A stretch of DNA of 49,838 nt from Actinomadura sp. 7K507 (lineage in GTDB: Bacteria; Actinomycetota; Actinomycetes; Streptosporangiales; Streptosporangiaceae): positions 1 through 49,838 of the forward strand of contig NZ_SMKK01000030.1 of NCBI RefSeq assembly GCF_004348425.1. The letters are read 5' to 3'. Shown here piece after piece: positions 7,948-14,856 of the stretch. Positions within the stretch are counted from its first letter, which is position 1. Every line of letters starts with the position of its first letter. Both the position numbers and the translations under genes were made by a program. The notes below the pieces were generated by a model. That model saw nothing but the letters and a program-made list of their open reading frames with translations, searched no databases and was not told the origin of the DNA.

Positions 7948-9246
7948 ATGGAGCGCAGGCCCGCGATCGCCGTGGCCGGAGCCGGTCTTCGCGGCGCCGC
8001 CTATGCCGCGCGGATCGCGGGGACCGGGGCCGGCCGGATCGTCGCGGTCGCCGAGCCCGATCCGGGGCGCCGCGCCAGGTTCGCCGCCGACCACGGGATC
8101 CCGCCCGAGCGGGCGTTCCCCGGCTGGCGCGAGATGGCCGCCGCCGGACGCCTCGCCGACGGCGTCGTCATCGCCACGCAGGACGCCGAGCACGCCGGGC
8201 CCGCGATCCGGTTCGCGGGGCTGGGCTGCCACATCCTGCTGGAGAAGCCGATGGCGACGTCCGAGGCCGACGCGCTGCGGATCGCGGACGCGGTCGAGAG
8301 CGCCGGCGTGATGCTCGCCGTCTGCCACGTCCTGCGCTACACCGGGTACACGCGCACCGTCCGGGACCTGATCGCGGGCGGGCGGATCGGCACGCCCGTC
8401 AGCGTCCAGCATCTGGAGCCGGTCGGCTGGTGGCATCACGCCCACTCCTACGTGCGCGGCAACTGGCGGCGCGAGGACGAGTCCGGGCCGATGCTGATGA
8501 CCAAGTCGTGCCACGACGTCGACTGGCTCATCCACGTGCTGGGCGAGGTTCCGAGCCGGGTGTCGTCGTTCGGGCGGCTGTCGCACTTCCGTCCGGAGAA
8601 CCGCCCGGCCGGTGCCGCCGGCCGCTGCGTCGACTGCGGGGTCGAGGAGCGCTGCCCGTACTCCGCCGCCCGGCTGTACCTGTCGTGCCTCGGCGACCCG
8701 GGCCGTGAGGCGTGGCCGCTCGGGGCCGTCACCGGCGACCGCACCGAGGCGGGGGTGCTGCGGGCACTGCGCGAGGGCCCGTACGGACGCTGCGTCTACG
8801 ACTGCGACAACGACGTGGTCGACCACCAGGTCGTCAACATGGAGTTCCCGTCCGGCGCGACCGGCGTGTTCACGATGACGGCCTTCACCCCCGCCGCGCA
8901 GCGGCAGACCCGGGTCTTCGGCACGTCCGGCTGCGTCGAGGGCGACGGCGTCCGCGTCTCGGTCCACGACTTCGTCACCGGGGAGCGGGAGACCATCGAG
9001 CCCGGCGCGCCGTCCGACGCCGCGGAGAACGGCCGCCACGACCACGCCGACGACGCCCTCGCCGACGCCTTCGCCGCCGCCCTGGCCACCGGCGATCCCG
9101 GACCGCTCAGCTCCGGCGTCCGGGAGAGCCTCGCCTCGCATCGCGTCGTCTGGGCCGCCGAACGCGCCCGGCTGGACGGCACGGTCATCACCCTCGCCCC
9201 GGACACACCCGCCACTCCCCCCGCGAAAGGCCCGGTGCCCCCATGA
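7948..9246 (+). CDS. Gfo/Idh/MocA-family NAD(P)-dependent oxidoreductase
   Basis: 432-residue sugar oxidoreductase. The Rossmann start AIAVAGAGLRGAAYA, the EKPMATS motif (K100) and SCHDVDWL (about 187-194, with the family's catalytic His region) are typical of Gfo/Idh/MocA enzymes, which oxidise or epimerise sugars, inositols or glycosides. A cysteine cluster C227-x2-C230-x5-C236 (CVDCGVEERC) is conserved-looking and could bind a metal; a subset of the family has a similar CxxC element. AGGAGG at 7933-7938 fixes the start. The stop overlaps the following sugar-binding lipoprotein gene (ATGA), so the enzyme probably processes a sugar that the lipoprotein captures. The substrate cannot be named. 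Confidence 0.85.
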   Translation: MERRPAIAVAGAGLRGAAYAARIAGTGAGRIVAVAEPDPGRRARFAADHGIPPERAFPGWREMAAAGRLADGVVIATQDAEHAGPAIRFAGLGCHILLEKPMATSEADALRIADAVESAGVMLAVCHVLRYTGYTRTVRDLIAGGRIGTPVSVQHLEPVGWWHHAHSYVRGNWRREDESGPMLMTKSCHDVDWLIHVLGEVPSRVSSFGRLSHFRPENRPAGAAGRCVDCGVEERCPYSAARLYLSCLGDPGREAWPLGAVTGDRTEAGVLRALREGPYGRCVYDCDNDVVDHQVVNMEFPSGATGVFTMTAFTPAAQRQTRVFGTSGCVEGDGVRVSVHDFVTGERETIEPGAPSDAAENGRHDHADDALADAFAAALATGDPGPLSSGVRESLASHRVVWAAERARLDGTVITLAPDTPATPPAKGPVPP

Positions 9247-10529
9247 CGATCAGATCTCTGCGGGGCGGCGCCGCGGCGCTGTCCCTGGCTCTGGCGATGA
9301 GCGGCTGCGGCGACTCCTCCGGCTCCGGGGCGCCCGAGAGCAACGACGGCCGGGGCCCCATCACCGTCGCCACCGGCAAGGACCTCACCCAGACCGTCCC
9401 GAAGCTCGTCGCCGACTGGAACGCCGGGCACCCCGAGGAGAAGGTCCGGCTCGTCGAGCTGCCCGAGGACGGCGACCAGGCGCGGCAGCAGCTCGTCCAG
9501 AACATGCAGATCGAGTCGGACGCCTACGACGTGGTCCGGCTCGACGCGGTGTGGACGGCGGAGTTCGCCGCACGCCGCTGGATCATGCCGCTGCCGGACG
9601 GCCTGGTGGACACCGGCTCGTTCGTCCCCCCGGCCCTGGAGACCGGCAAGTACCGGGGCAGGCTGTACGCGGCGCCGTGGCTGACCGGCACCGGCGTCCT
9701 CTACTACCGCGAGGACCTCCTCTCCAAGGCCGGCGTGAACGGCCCGCCGAAGACGTGGGACGAGATGCGCGACGCGTGCGCCAAGGTCCAGCGGATTCCC
9801 GAGGGTGAGGGGATCGGCTGCTACGCCGGCCAGTACGGCAAGTACGAAGGCCTCATGGTCAACTACTCGGAGGCCGTCCAGTCCGCGGGCGGCGAGGTCT
9901 TCGACTCCTCGGGCAGGCCGCAGGTGACCACCCCGCAGGCCAAGGCCGGGCTCCGGTTCCTCGTGGACGCCTTCAAGGACGGCACCATCCCGGAGAAGGC
10001 CATCACGTTCAAGGAAGAAGAGGGCCGCCGCGCCTTCCAGGAGGGCGACCTCGTCTTCCACCGCAACTGGGCCTACGTCTACGCGCTCGCGTCCGCCGAG
10101 GACGGCTCGGAGGTCGCCGGCAGGTTCGGTGTCGCGCCGATCCCCGGCGAGGACGGCCTCGGCTCCGGCACCCTCGGCGGCAACAACCTGGCCGTGTCGG
10201 CGTTCTCCGAGCACCAGGCCACCGCCCGCGACTTCATCGCCCACATCGTCAGCCCGGAGATCCAGCGCGAGTACGGCCGCGCGCAGTCGTTCCCGCTGTC
10301 CCTCGCCGCCCTCTACGACGACCCTGCGATGATCAAGCGGTATCCGTACCTGCCGGCGCTCAAGAAGGGCATGGACAACGCGAGGCCCCGCCCGGTCGTC
10401 GTCCGGTACAGCGAGGTCAGCGTCGCCGTCCAGGAGCACGTCACCGCCGCCATCACCGGCGGCAGGCCCGTCGACCGGGCCGCCGGAGACCTCCAGAAGG
10501 CGCTCGCCGCCCTCACCGATCAGCCGTAG
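9243..10529 (+). CDS. ABC sugar substrate-binding lipoprotein
   Basis: 428-residue extracellular solute-binding protein of the MalE-like (SBP_bac_1) type. The N terminus is a lipoprotein signal with lipobox MSGC (cysteine about residue 21), followed by a Ser/Gly linker. The body has the family's features (ITVATGKDLTQ, DAYDVVRLDAVWTAEFA, GVLYYREDLLSKAG, NWAYVYALA, GGNNLAVSAFS). It starts within the oxidoreductase stop (ATGA). No permease or ATPase gene follows: the next gene is convergent and its 3' end overlaps by ten bases. The transporter must therefore borrow membrane components from elsewhere, or they lie outside the window. Confidence 0.9.
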   Translation: MTIRSLRGGAAALSLALAMSGCGDSSGSGAPESNDGRGPITVATGKDLTQTVPKLVADWNAGHPEEKVRLVELPEDGDQARQQLVQNMQIESDAYDVVRLDAVWTAEFAARRWIMPLPDGLVDTGSFVPPALETGKYRGRLYAAPWLTGTGVLYYREDLLSKAGVNGPPKTWDEMRDACAKVQRIPEGEGIGCYAGQYGKYEGLMVNYSEAVQSAGGEVFDSSGRPQVTTPQAKAGLRFLVDAFKDGTIPEKAITFKEEEGRRAFQEGDLVFHRNWAYVYALASAEDGSEVAGRFGVAPIPGEDGLGSGTLGGNNLAVSAFSEHQATARDFIAHIVSPEIQREYGRAQSFPLSLAALYDDPAMIKRYPYLPALKKGMDNARPRPVVVRYSEVSVAVQEHVTAAITGGRPVDRAAGDLQKALAALTDQP

Positions 10530-12352
10530 GTGAGGCCGTAGCCGAACGGGAACAGCGGCCTCTTGCCGTCGCCCCTGTTGACGGGCTGCTGGGAAACGTC
10601 GCGCATCCAGGTGACCGGGAGCCGCCCGGTGGGTTCGGTGGCGCCGAACAGGACGTCGGCCACGCCCGCGCCCTCGGTGCCCGGGAGCCAGGACGCGACC
10701 AGCGCGTCCCATCCGGGCAGCTGCGAGGCGATGTCCAGCGGGCGCCCCGAGACCAGCACCACGATCACCGGGACGCCGGCGGCGCGCAGGCGGTCGACGG
10801 TCTTCAGGTCGTCGGCGTCGAGTCCCAGGTCACCGGTCCGGTCGCCGTGGTACTCGGCGTACGGCTTCTCTCCCACGACGGCGATCGCGGCATCGTAGGA
10901 CCCGTCCGCGCCGGTGCCGTCCGCGCTGTAGGAGACGTTCGTGTCCGCCGCGCCGCGGATGCCCTCCAGGATCGTCGTGCCCGGCGTGATCGGGCCCGGC
11001 TTTCCCTGCCAGGTGATCGTCCAGCCGCCGGACTGGATGCCGATGTCGTCCGCGCTGCCGCCGGCCACGAAGATCTTGTCGTCGTCGTCCAGCGGGAGGA
11101 CGCCGTCGTTCTTCAGCAGCACCTGCGACTCGGCGACCGCGCGCCTCGCCAGCTCGCGGTGCGCGGCGCCGCCGACCGTCTTCAGGTACGACCGGTCCGC
11201 CATGGGGTCCTCGAACAGGCCCAGCTCGAACTTCTTGGCCAGGATCCGGCGGTTCGCGTCGTTGACGCGGGACATCGGGACGTCGCCGTCGTTCACCGCG
11301 TCCCGCAGGTACTCGATGAACCTGCGCCACTCGGTCGGCACCATCACCATGTCGATGCCGGCGTTGATCGCGGCGGTGACCTCGTCCCTGGTGAACCCGG
11401 ACTCCCCGTCGATCTCGTCGATGCCGTTGTAGTCCGACACGACGAATCCGGTGAAGCCCAGCTCGCGCTTCAGCACGTCCGTGATCAGATACCGGTTCTG
11501 GTGCATCTTCAGCCCGTTCCACGAGCTGTAGGAGACCATCACCGAGCCGACGCCGCGTTTCACGGCCGCACGGAACGGCGGCAGGTGAATCTGGCGCAGT
11601 TCCTTCTCCGAGACCTTCGCGTCGCCCCGGTCGTCGCCGCCCTCGGTGGCGCCGTCCCCGATGTAGTGCTTCGCCGTCGCCAGGACGGACGCGGGACCGC
11701 CCAGCTCGTCGCCCTGCAGCCCGTCGATGGCGGTCGTCATCATCGAGGGCAGTTCGGGCACCTCGCCGAACGACTCGTAGGTCCGGCCCCACCGGTCGTC
11801 GCGAGCGACGCACAGGCAGGGCGCGAAGTTCCAGTCCACGCCCGTCCCGGCCATCTCGCGGGCGGTCGCGGCGCCGATCTCGCGCACCAGGGCCGGGTCG
11901 CGGGACGCGCCGAGCCCGATGTTGTGCGGGAAGATCGTCGCGCCGACGACGGTGTTGTGGCCGTGGACCGCGTCCACCCCGTACATCAGCGGGACGCGCA
12001 GCGGCCCGGCGAGCGCGGCCCGCTGGAACCCGTCGTACATGTCCGCCCAGCTCTCCGGGGTGTTCGGGGCGGGCGCCGACCCGCCGCTGGACAGCACCGA
12101 CCCGATCCCGTACCGGGTGACCTCCTCCGGAGTGACGTACTTGCGCTCGGGTTGGGTCATCTGGCCGAGCTTCTCGTCCAGGCTCATCCGGTGGAGCAGG
12201 TCGTCCACCCGGTCCTCGACGGACAGCCGCTGGTCGAGGTAGGGGGCGGGCAGCGGATCCGCCCGGACGGGGACGCCTTGGGCTGCGAGCACGAGCGCGG
12301 CCAGCACGCCGAACGCCAGGAGGCCGGACCGCATCGCGGAGGAACTGTGCAT
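10520..12352 (-). CDS. secreted GH3 beta-glucosidase/beta-xylosidase
   Basis: 610-residue family 3 glycoside hydrolase with a signal peptide (AMRSGLLAFGVLAALVLAAQG). The barrel domain has KLGQMTQPE, YGVDAVHGHN, KHYIGDGAT and the nucleophile segment GFVVSDYNGIDE; the second domain starts with AVAESQVLLKNDGVLPL and ends with LFPFGYGLTYG. Such enzymes remove glucose or xylose from the non-reducing end of short glycans. The start is ATG 12352, with AAAAGG seven bases upstream; an in-frame ATG at 12385 has no ribosome site. It is convergent with the sugar-binding lipoprotein and probably works with the GH2 enzyme outside the cell. The tRNA array lies 95 bases upstream on the same strand. Confidence 0.9.
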   Translation of the reverse strand: MHSSSAMRSGLLAFGVLAALVLAAQGVPVRADPLPAPYLDQRLSVEDRVDDLLHRMSLDEKLGQMTQPERKYVTPEEVTRYGIGSVLSSGGSAPAPNTPESWADMYDGFQRAALAGPLRVPLMYGVDAVHGHNTVVGATIFPHNIGLGASRDPALVREIGAATAREMAGTGVDWNFAPCLCVARDDRWGRTYESFGEVPELPSMMTTAIDGLQGDELGGPASVLATAKHYIGDGATEGGDDRGDAKVSEKELRQIHLPPFRAAVKRGVGSVMVSYSSWNGLKMHQNRYLITDVLKRELGFTGFVVSDYNGIDEIDGESGFTRDEVTAAINAGIDMVMVPTEWRRFIEYLRDAVNDGDVPMSRVNDANRRILAKKFELGLFEDPMADRSYLKTVGGAAHRELARRAVAESQVLLKNDGVLPLDDDDKIFVAGGSADDIGIQSGGWTITWQGKPGPITPGTTILEGIRGAADTNVSYSADGTGADGSYDAAIAVVGEKPYAEYHGDRTGDLGLDADDLKTVDRLRAAGVPVIVVLVSGRPLDIASQLPGWDALVASWLPGTEGAGVADVLFGATEPTGRLPVTWMRDVSQQPVNRGDGKRPLFPFGYGLTYG

Positions 12353-12446
12353 ACCGAGACCTTTTCCAGTGCCGATCAAATGCAACGCAAGCCGGAATCA
12401 GCACCTCGGCAATATCTGACGGCCATCACCGTCCATTTTCCGCAAG

Positions 12447-12519
12447 GGCCCCCGACCGGGATCGAACCGGTACCTCCAGGATCACAACCTGGCATGCAGA
12501 CCACCACACCACGAAGGCC
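12447..12519 (-). tRNA. tRNA-His (GTG)
   Basis: The minus strand folds as a cloverleaf: anticodon stem CCAGG/CCTGG with loop TTGTGAT (anticodon GTG), T arm ACCGG-TTCGATC-CCGGT, and an eight-pair acceptor formed by the extra G-1 against C73, the tRNA-His identity element. CCA is not encoded. Position 14 reads G rather than the near-universal A, and the D arm is unusual, so this is a divergent copy. Last gene of a three-tRNA array. Confidence 0.8.
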
Positions 12520-12540
12520 ATGTATCCGATTTCTCGGACG

Positions 12541-12613
12541 TGCCGAGTGCAGGAATCGAACCTGCCTGCCGCGGCTTATGAGACCGCTGGACGCACCAGC
12601 GTCCCTACTCGGC
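12541..12613 (-). tRNA. tRNA-Met-like (CAT), atypical D arm
   Basis: Acceptor GCCGAGT/ACTCGGC pairs perfectly, discriminator A73, anticodon stem GCGGT/GCCGC with loop CTCATAA, T arm GCAGG-TTCGATT-CCTGC. G1-C72 pairing rules out an initiator tRNA; elongator Met is most likely, Ile with a modified CAT anticodon less so. Position 8 is A instead of T and position 14 is G instead of A, so the usual T8-A14 tertiary pair is lost. CCA is not encoded. It starts one base after tRNA-Ser. Confidence 0.75.
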
Positions 12614-12614
12614 G

Positions 12615-12699
12615 CGGAGGGTGCGAGATTCGAACTCGCGCAGGGATGACCCTGACCACGGCTTAGCACGCCGCTGCCTTTCCACTCGGCCAACCCTCC
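12615..12699 (-). tRNA. tRNA-Ser (GCT)
   Basis: Class II cloverleaf: acceptor GGAGGGT/ACCCTCC, D arm of Ser/Leu type, anticodon stem GCGGC/GCCGT with loop GTGCTAA (anticodon GCT, reads AGC/AGT), long variable arm CAGGG/CCCTG, T arm GCGAG-TTCGAAT-CTCGC, discriminator G73. No encoded CCA. Its 5' end is only three bases past the T-tract of the terminator at 12703-12739, and I see no promoter between the terminator and the tRNA, so its transcript probably reads through from upstream. Confidence 0.9.
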
Positions 12700-12702
12700 G
12701 GG

Positions 12703-12739
12703 AAAAACAAAAGACCGCCCACGGCCTGCGGGGCGGTCT
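12703..12739 (-). terminator. intrinsic terminator between the leader ORF and the tRNA array
   Basis: On the minus strand AGACCGCCC (12739-12731) and GGGCGGTCT (12720-12712) form nine perfect pairs around a ten-base loop, followed by TTTGTTTTT (12711-12703). This is a textbook intrinsic terminator, unusually strong for this genome, and it stands 17 bases after the leader ORF stop and three bases before tRNA-Ser. It would block the tRNAs unless read-through is allowed, which is the arrangement of a transcription attenuator. Confidence 0.85.
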
Positions 12740-12756
12740 GCTTCAGAACGTGCGGG

Positions 12757-12819
12757 TCACGTCCTTCGGCGGCTCCCGAGACCGGAGAGGCTGCTGCTAT
12801 GCATTCGATGACTGCGCAT
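12757..12819 (-). CDS. 20-codon leader peptide MRSHRMHSSSLSGLGSRRRT, candidate attenuator ORF
   Basis: Short ORF too small for usual gene calls, with a strong ribosome site: GGGAGGAGAGGG ends just before ATG 12819. Codons are ATG CGC AGT CAT CGA ATG CAT, then AGC AGC AGC and onward. Five of six Ser codons are AGY, the His codons are both CAT, and there is an internal ATG. These are exactly the codons read by the three downstream tRNAs, Ser-GCT, His-GTG and Met-CAT. Seven of the eight codons 3-10 belong to this set. CAT is expected to be rare at this GC content. The ORF is followed by a terminator and then by those tRNA genes. I infer a leader peptide at which ribosomes stall when these tRNAs are short. 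Confidence 0.65.
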   Translation of the reverse strand: MRSHRMHSSSLSGLGSRRRT

Positions 12820-12840
12820 CTTCCCTCTCCTCCCGGTCTC
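12778..12840 (-). promoter_or_regulatory. RNA hairpin enclosing the leader ORF start; attenuator segments 1 and 2
   Basis: Segment 1, GAGACCG-GGAG-GAGAGG (12840-12824), contains the ribosome site. Segment 2, CCTCTCCGGTCTC (12790-12778), lies inside the ORF and pairs with it over 13 bases, leaving GGAG as a four-base bulge and the ATG in the loop. CGGTCT of segment 2 (12784-12779) can instead pair with AGACCG (12739-12734), the 5' arm of the terminator. Segments 1 and 3 share AGACCG; segments 2 and 4 share CGGTCT. So 1:2, 2:3 and 3:4 are alternative pairings, as in amino-acid operon attenuators. The 2:3 pairing I find is only six bases. Confidence 0.55.
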
Positions 12841-12855
12841 GTTCTTACGGTGTCC

Positions 12856-12885
12856 ATAGTGCCGGGGCGGTCCCCGCCCCGGCAA
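12856..12885 (-). promoter_or_regulatory. putative promoter of the leader/tRNA unit with a 9-bp palindrome in its spacer
   Basis: On the minus strand TTGCCG (12885-12880) and CACTAT (12861-12856) are 18 bases apart and could be -35 and -10 boxes; TATGGA just downstream is an alternative -10. The spacer holds most of a perfect inverted repeat, GCCGGGGCG-GGGAC-CGCCCCGGC (12883-12861), which could be an operator or, alternatively, a terminator for transcripts from the sigma-factor gene upstream. Confidence 0.4.
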
Positions 12886-12895
12886 CCCATTTAAC

Positions 12896-12965
12896 GGCTC
12901 CGATCCATCGGCTCCGATTCACCGGCTCCGATTCACCGGCTCCGATTCACCGGCTCCGGTGAACG
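12896..12965. repeat. 14-bp tandem repeat GGCTCCGATTCACC
   Basis: Three identical 14-bp units (12910-12951) are preceded by a unit with two changes (12896-12909) and followed by a half-matching fifth unit (12952-12965). The array ends exactly at the stop codon of the sigma-like gene (12966-12968). No spacers are present, so it is not a CRISPR array. Confidence 0.9.
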
Positions 12966-13217
12966 TCACACGGTCGGACGTGGAGCGTCCAATGCCGTGC
13001 TCAACGCGCGGAGGGCGTGGTAAACGCGGACTTTCACCACGTCCACCGGCACCCCCAGCGTGGCGGCGGCCTCGTTCACCGAGCGTTCTCTGAAGACCGT
13101 CTCGGTGAGGATCTCGCGGTGCACGGACGGCAGGGTCTGGAAGGCCCGGGCGACCACCGCGGGGCGCATCCGCTCCCCCGGCAGGCCGGGGGCGAACGAA
13201 CCGGTGTTCTTGCCCAT
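12966..13217 (-). CDS. sigma-70 region 4-only protein
   Basis: 83-residue protein that is little more than a sigma region 4 helix-turn-helix: FQTLPSVHREILTETVFRERSVNEAAATLGVPVDVVKVRVYHALRAL matches the -35-binding domain of ECF sigma factors of the SigK/SigL type. Region 2, needed for -10 recognition and core binding, is absent. The start is ATG 13217 with AAAGGA eight bases upstream; the earlier TTG at 13223 is less likely. It may be a stand-alone DNA-binding regulator, a partner for a region-2-only sigma protein elsewhere, or a truncated sigma factor. It lies upstream of the leader ORF and tRNA array on the same strand. The stop is followed directly by a 14-bp tandem repeat. Confidence 0.75.
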   Translation of the reverse strand: MGKNTGSFAPGLPGERMRPAVVARAFQTLPSVHREILTETVFRERSVNEAAATLGVPVDVVKVRVYHALRALSTALDAPRPTV

Positions 13218-13377
13218 TCGCAATCCTTTACGTCCAGCGTGTGGCCCTCCACCCCGCTCGGGGGGCGGCGGGCTCCGTTGCCACGCAACGAACTTCGCAC
13301 CGGATGGCCCCCGGGGCGCCCCACTTATGGCCGTTTTAAGGAAGCGTTGAGTCTCAGATCCGGGGGGCGGTCACGTG

Positions 13378-13401
13378 GTCCGGCGGAGCGGCTCGCCGGA
13401 C
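13378..13401 (-). terminator. hairpin after manA
   Basis: GTCCGGCG / CGCCGGAC, eight perfect pairs with an eight-base loop, 26 bases downstream of the manA stop. There is no T-tract. The rest of 13218-13426 holds no gene I can support. Confidence 0.45.
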
Positions 13402-13426
13402 GTGACGAGGGCCAGGGCGAGGACGG

Positions 13427-14545
13427 TCATGGGAGCGCGGGGACCACGCGGTAGAGGGTGCCCTTTCCGGTGAGCCGGGTGGCCGGGGCGCCGGCGGGGA
13501 CGAAGGCGGCTTCGCCTCGAGCGAGCGTCAAGGTGCGGTCCGCCGTGAGCCGGGCTTCGCCTTCCAGGCACAGAAGTGTCTGAGGAAGGCCGCTGGGCAG
13601 GTCATCGGGGTCCCCGGTCAGATCATGCCGGATGAGGATGAATTCATCCGCATTCGGACGGTAGCGGACCTCCGCCACGGGTTCGACCCAGGCGGGATCG
13701 GATGGGGCGAACTTCACCACGCGCATCAGTGCCGGGACATCGACGTGCTTCCCGGTGAGACCGCAGCGCAGGACGTTGTCGGAATTGGCCATGACCTCGA
13801 TCGCGAGGCCGCTCAGATAGGAATGCGGGACACCGGCGTCCAGGAAGAGGGCCTCGCCGGGCTTGAGTTCGACATGGTTGAGCAGCAGCGCCGCGAGGAC
13901 GCCCGGGTCGCCCGGGTGCGCGCGGGCGATATCGGCGTAGACGCGGGGCAGCGCCGGTTCGACGGCGGCCCGGATGTGCCGGGAGCCCTCGTCCAGCATT
14001 TGCGTGAGGACGGTGCGCAGTGCCTGCTCAGGCGGTTCGTTTCGCAGCACCGCGATCCAGGGGGCCAGTTCGGGAACGGCCAGGCCGTCGAGGAGGCCGG
14101 CGGTTTCGGCGGGGTCGCGGAAACCGCAGAGCCCGTGGAAATCGGTGAGGGCGCAGACCATCTCCGGCTTGTGGTACGGGTCCTTGTAGGTGCGGGTGAA
14201 ATGGCCGGGCGGGACGCCCCGGGCCTCCTCGTCGGCGAATCCCGCTCCGGCCTGCGCCATCGTGGGATGCACCTGGAGGGACAGCGGCTTGTCGACGGCG
14301 AGGATCTTGAGCAGGTAGGGGAGCGCCGGCCCGAAGCGTTCCACGCAGGCCCGGCCCAGCATCCCGGCCGGGTCGGCGTCGATGAGGGCGTCGAGCGGCG
14401 TGCCGTCCACCGACGACGGCGCGGCCGGATGCGCGCCCGCCCACAGCTCGGCCTGCGGCCGCCCGGTCGGCTCGGTGCCGAGCAGCTCGGGCAGCGCGGT
14501 CGCCGACCCCCAGTCGTACGGGCGTATCGGGGTGGTGAGCGGCAT
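13427..14545 (-). CDS. manA: mannose-6-phosphate isomerase, class I
   Basis: 372-residue type I phosphomannose isomerase that interconverts mannose 6-phosphate and fructose 6-phosphate. Visible signatures are RPYDWGS near the N terminus, AELWAGAHPAAPS, the zinc-binding SLQVHP, YKDPYHKPEMVCALT and LDAGVPHSYLSGLAIEVMANSDNVLR (zinc His plus catalytic loop). I chose ATG 14545 because family members start just before RPYxWGS; the frame remains open to a TTG at 14581 but without added homology. No good ribosome site is visible for either. It stands alone between a sigma-like gene and a mini zinc-finger gene, and feeds GDP-mannose synthesis or mannose catabolism. Confidence 0.93.
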   Translation of the reverse strand: MPLTTPIRPYDWGSATALPELLGTEPTGRPQAELWAGAHPAAPSSVDGTPLDALIDADPAGMLGRACVERFGPALPYLLKILAVDKPLSLQVHPTMAQAGAGFADEEARGVPPGHFTRTYKDPYHKPEMVCALTDFHGLCGFRDPAETAGLLDGLAVPELAPWIAVLRNEPPEQALRTVLTQMLDEGSRHIRAAVEPALPRVYADIARAHPGDPGVLAALLLNHVELKPGEALFLDAGVPHSYLSGLAIEVMANSDNVLRCGLTGKHVDVPALMRVVKFAPSDPAWVEPVAEVRYRPNADEFILIRHDLTGDPDDLPSGLPQTLLCLEGEARLTADRTLTLARGEAAFVPAGAPATRLTGKGTLYRVVPALP

Positions 14546-14718
14546 CGCGCGCAACGACGGGGTCCGTCCCTTCTCGATCAAATGAGATCAGGGTACGGGC
14601 CGCGACGGCCCCGGACTCAACGCCTCCGGGCCGTTCGACCGGGATCGCGGCGTCCGGTCCTCGGCCGGGGCGCCCGGCGGGCGGAACCCCTAGGATGAGT
14701 CGCCGGGGGTGGTGGTCC

Positions 14719-14832
14719 GTGGGCAAGCACAACAAGCCGGCGACACGCTCCTGCCCCGGCTGCAACGGGACCGGCACGAGCACCGCCACCGGCGAGACGT
14801 GCAACGTCTGCCGCGGCACGGGCCGCATCTGA
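14719..14832 (+). CDS. 37-residue zinc-finger microprotein (DnaJ-like CxxCxGxG pair)
   Basis: Small protein with two CxxCxGxG-type knuckles, CPGCNGTG and CNVCRGTG, which together make the zinc module seen in DnaJ central domains and in many tiny actinobacterial proteins. The GTG start at 14719 is preceded by a G-rich ribosome site (GGGGGTGG); ATG 14695 would add eight residues but overlaps TAGGAT (14691-14696), a good -10 box. The role is unknown; zinc binding and a protein- or RNA-contact function are inferred from the motif. It lies in the divergent gap between manA and the convergent MFS gene. Confidence 0.7.
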   Translation: MGKHNKPATRSCPGCNGTGTSTATGETCNVCRGTGRI

Positions 14833-14856
14833 GCTCCCCGCCCCCGGCGCCGCCCG

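Noticed and set aside
12376..12693. Minus-strand 105-codon open frame
   Set aside because: It is a read-through of the three tRNA genes.
12896..12965. CRISPR array
   Set aside because: Units are 14 bp and contiguous without spacers.
13371..13430. 19-codon ORF overlapping the manA stop by ATGA
   Set aside because: It runs through the terminator-like hairpin and has no recognisable features; chance overlap is more likely.
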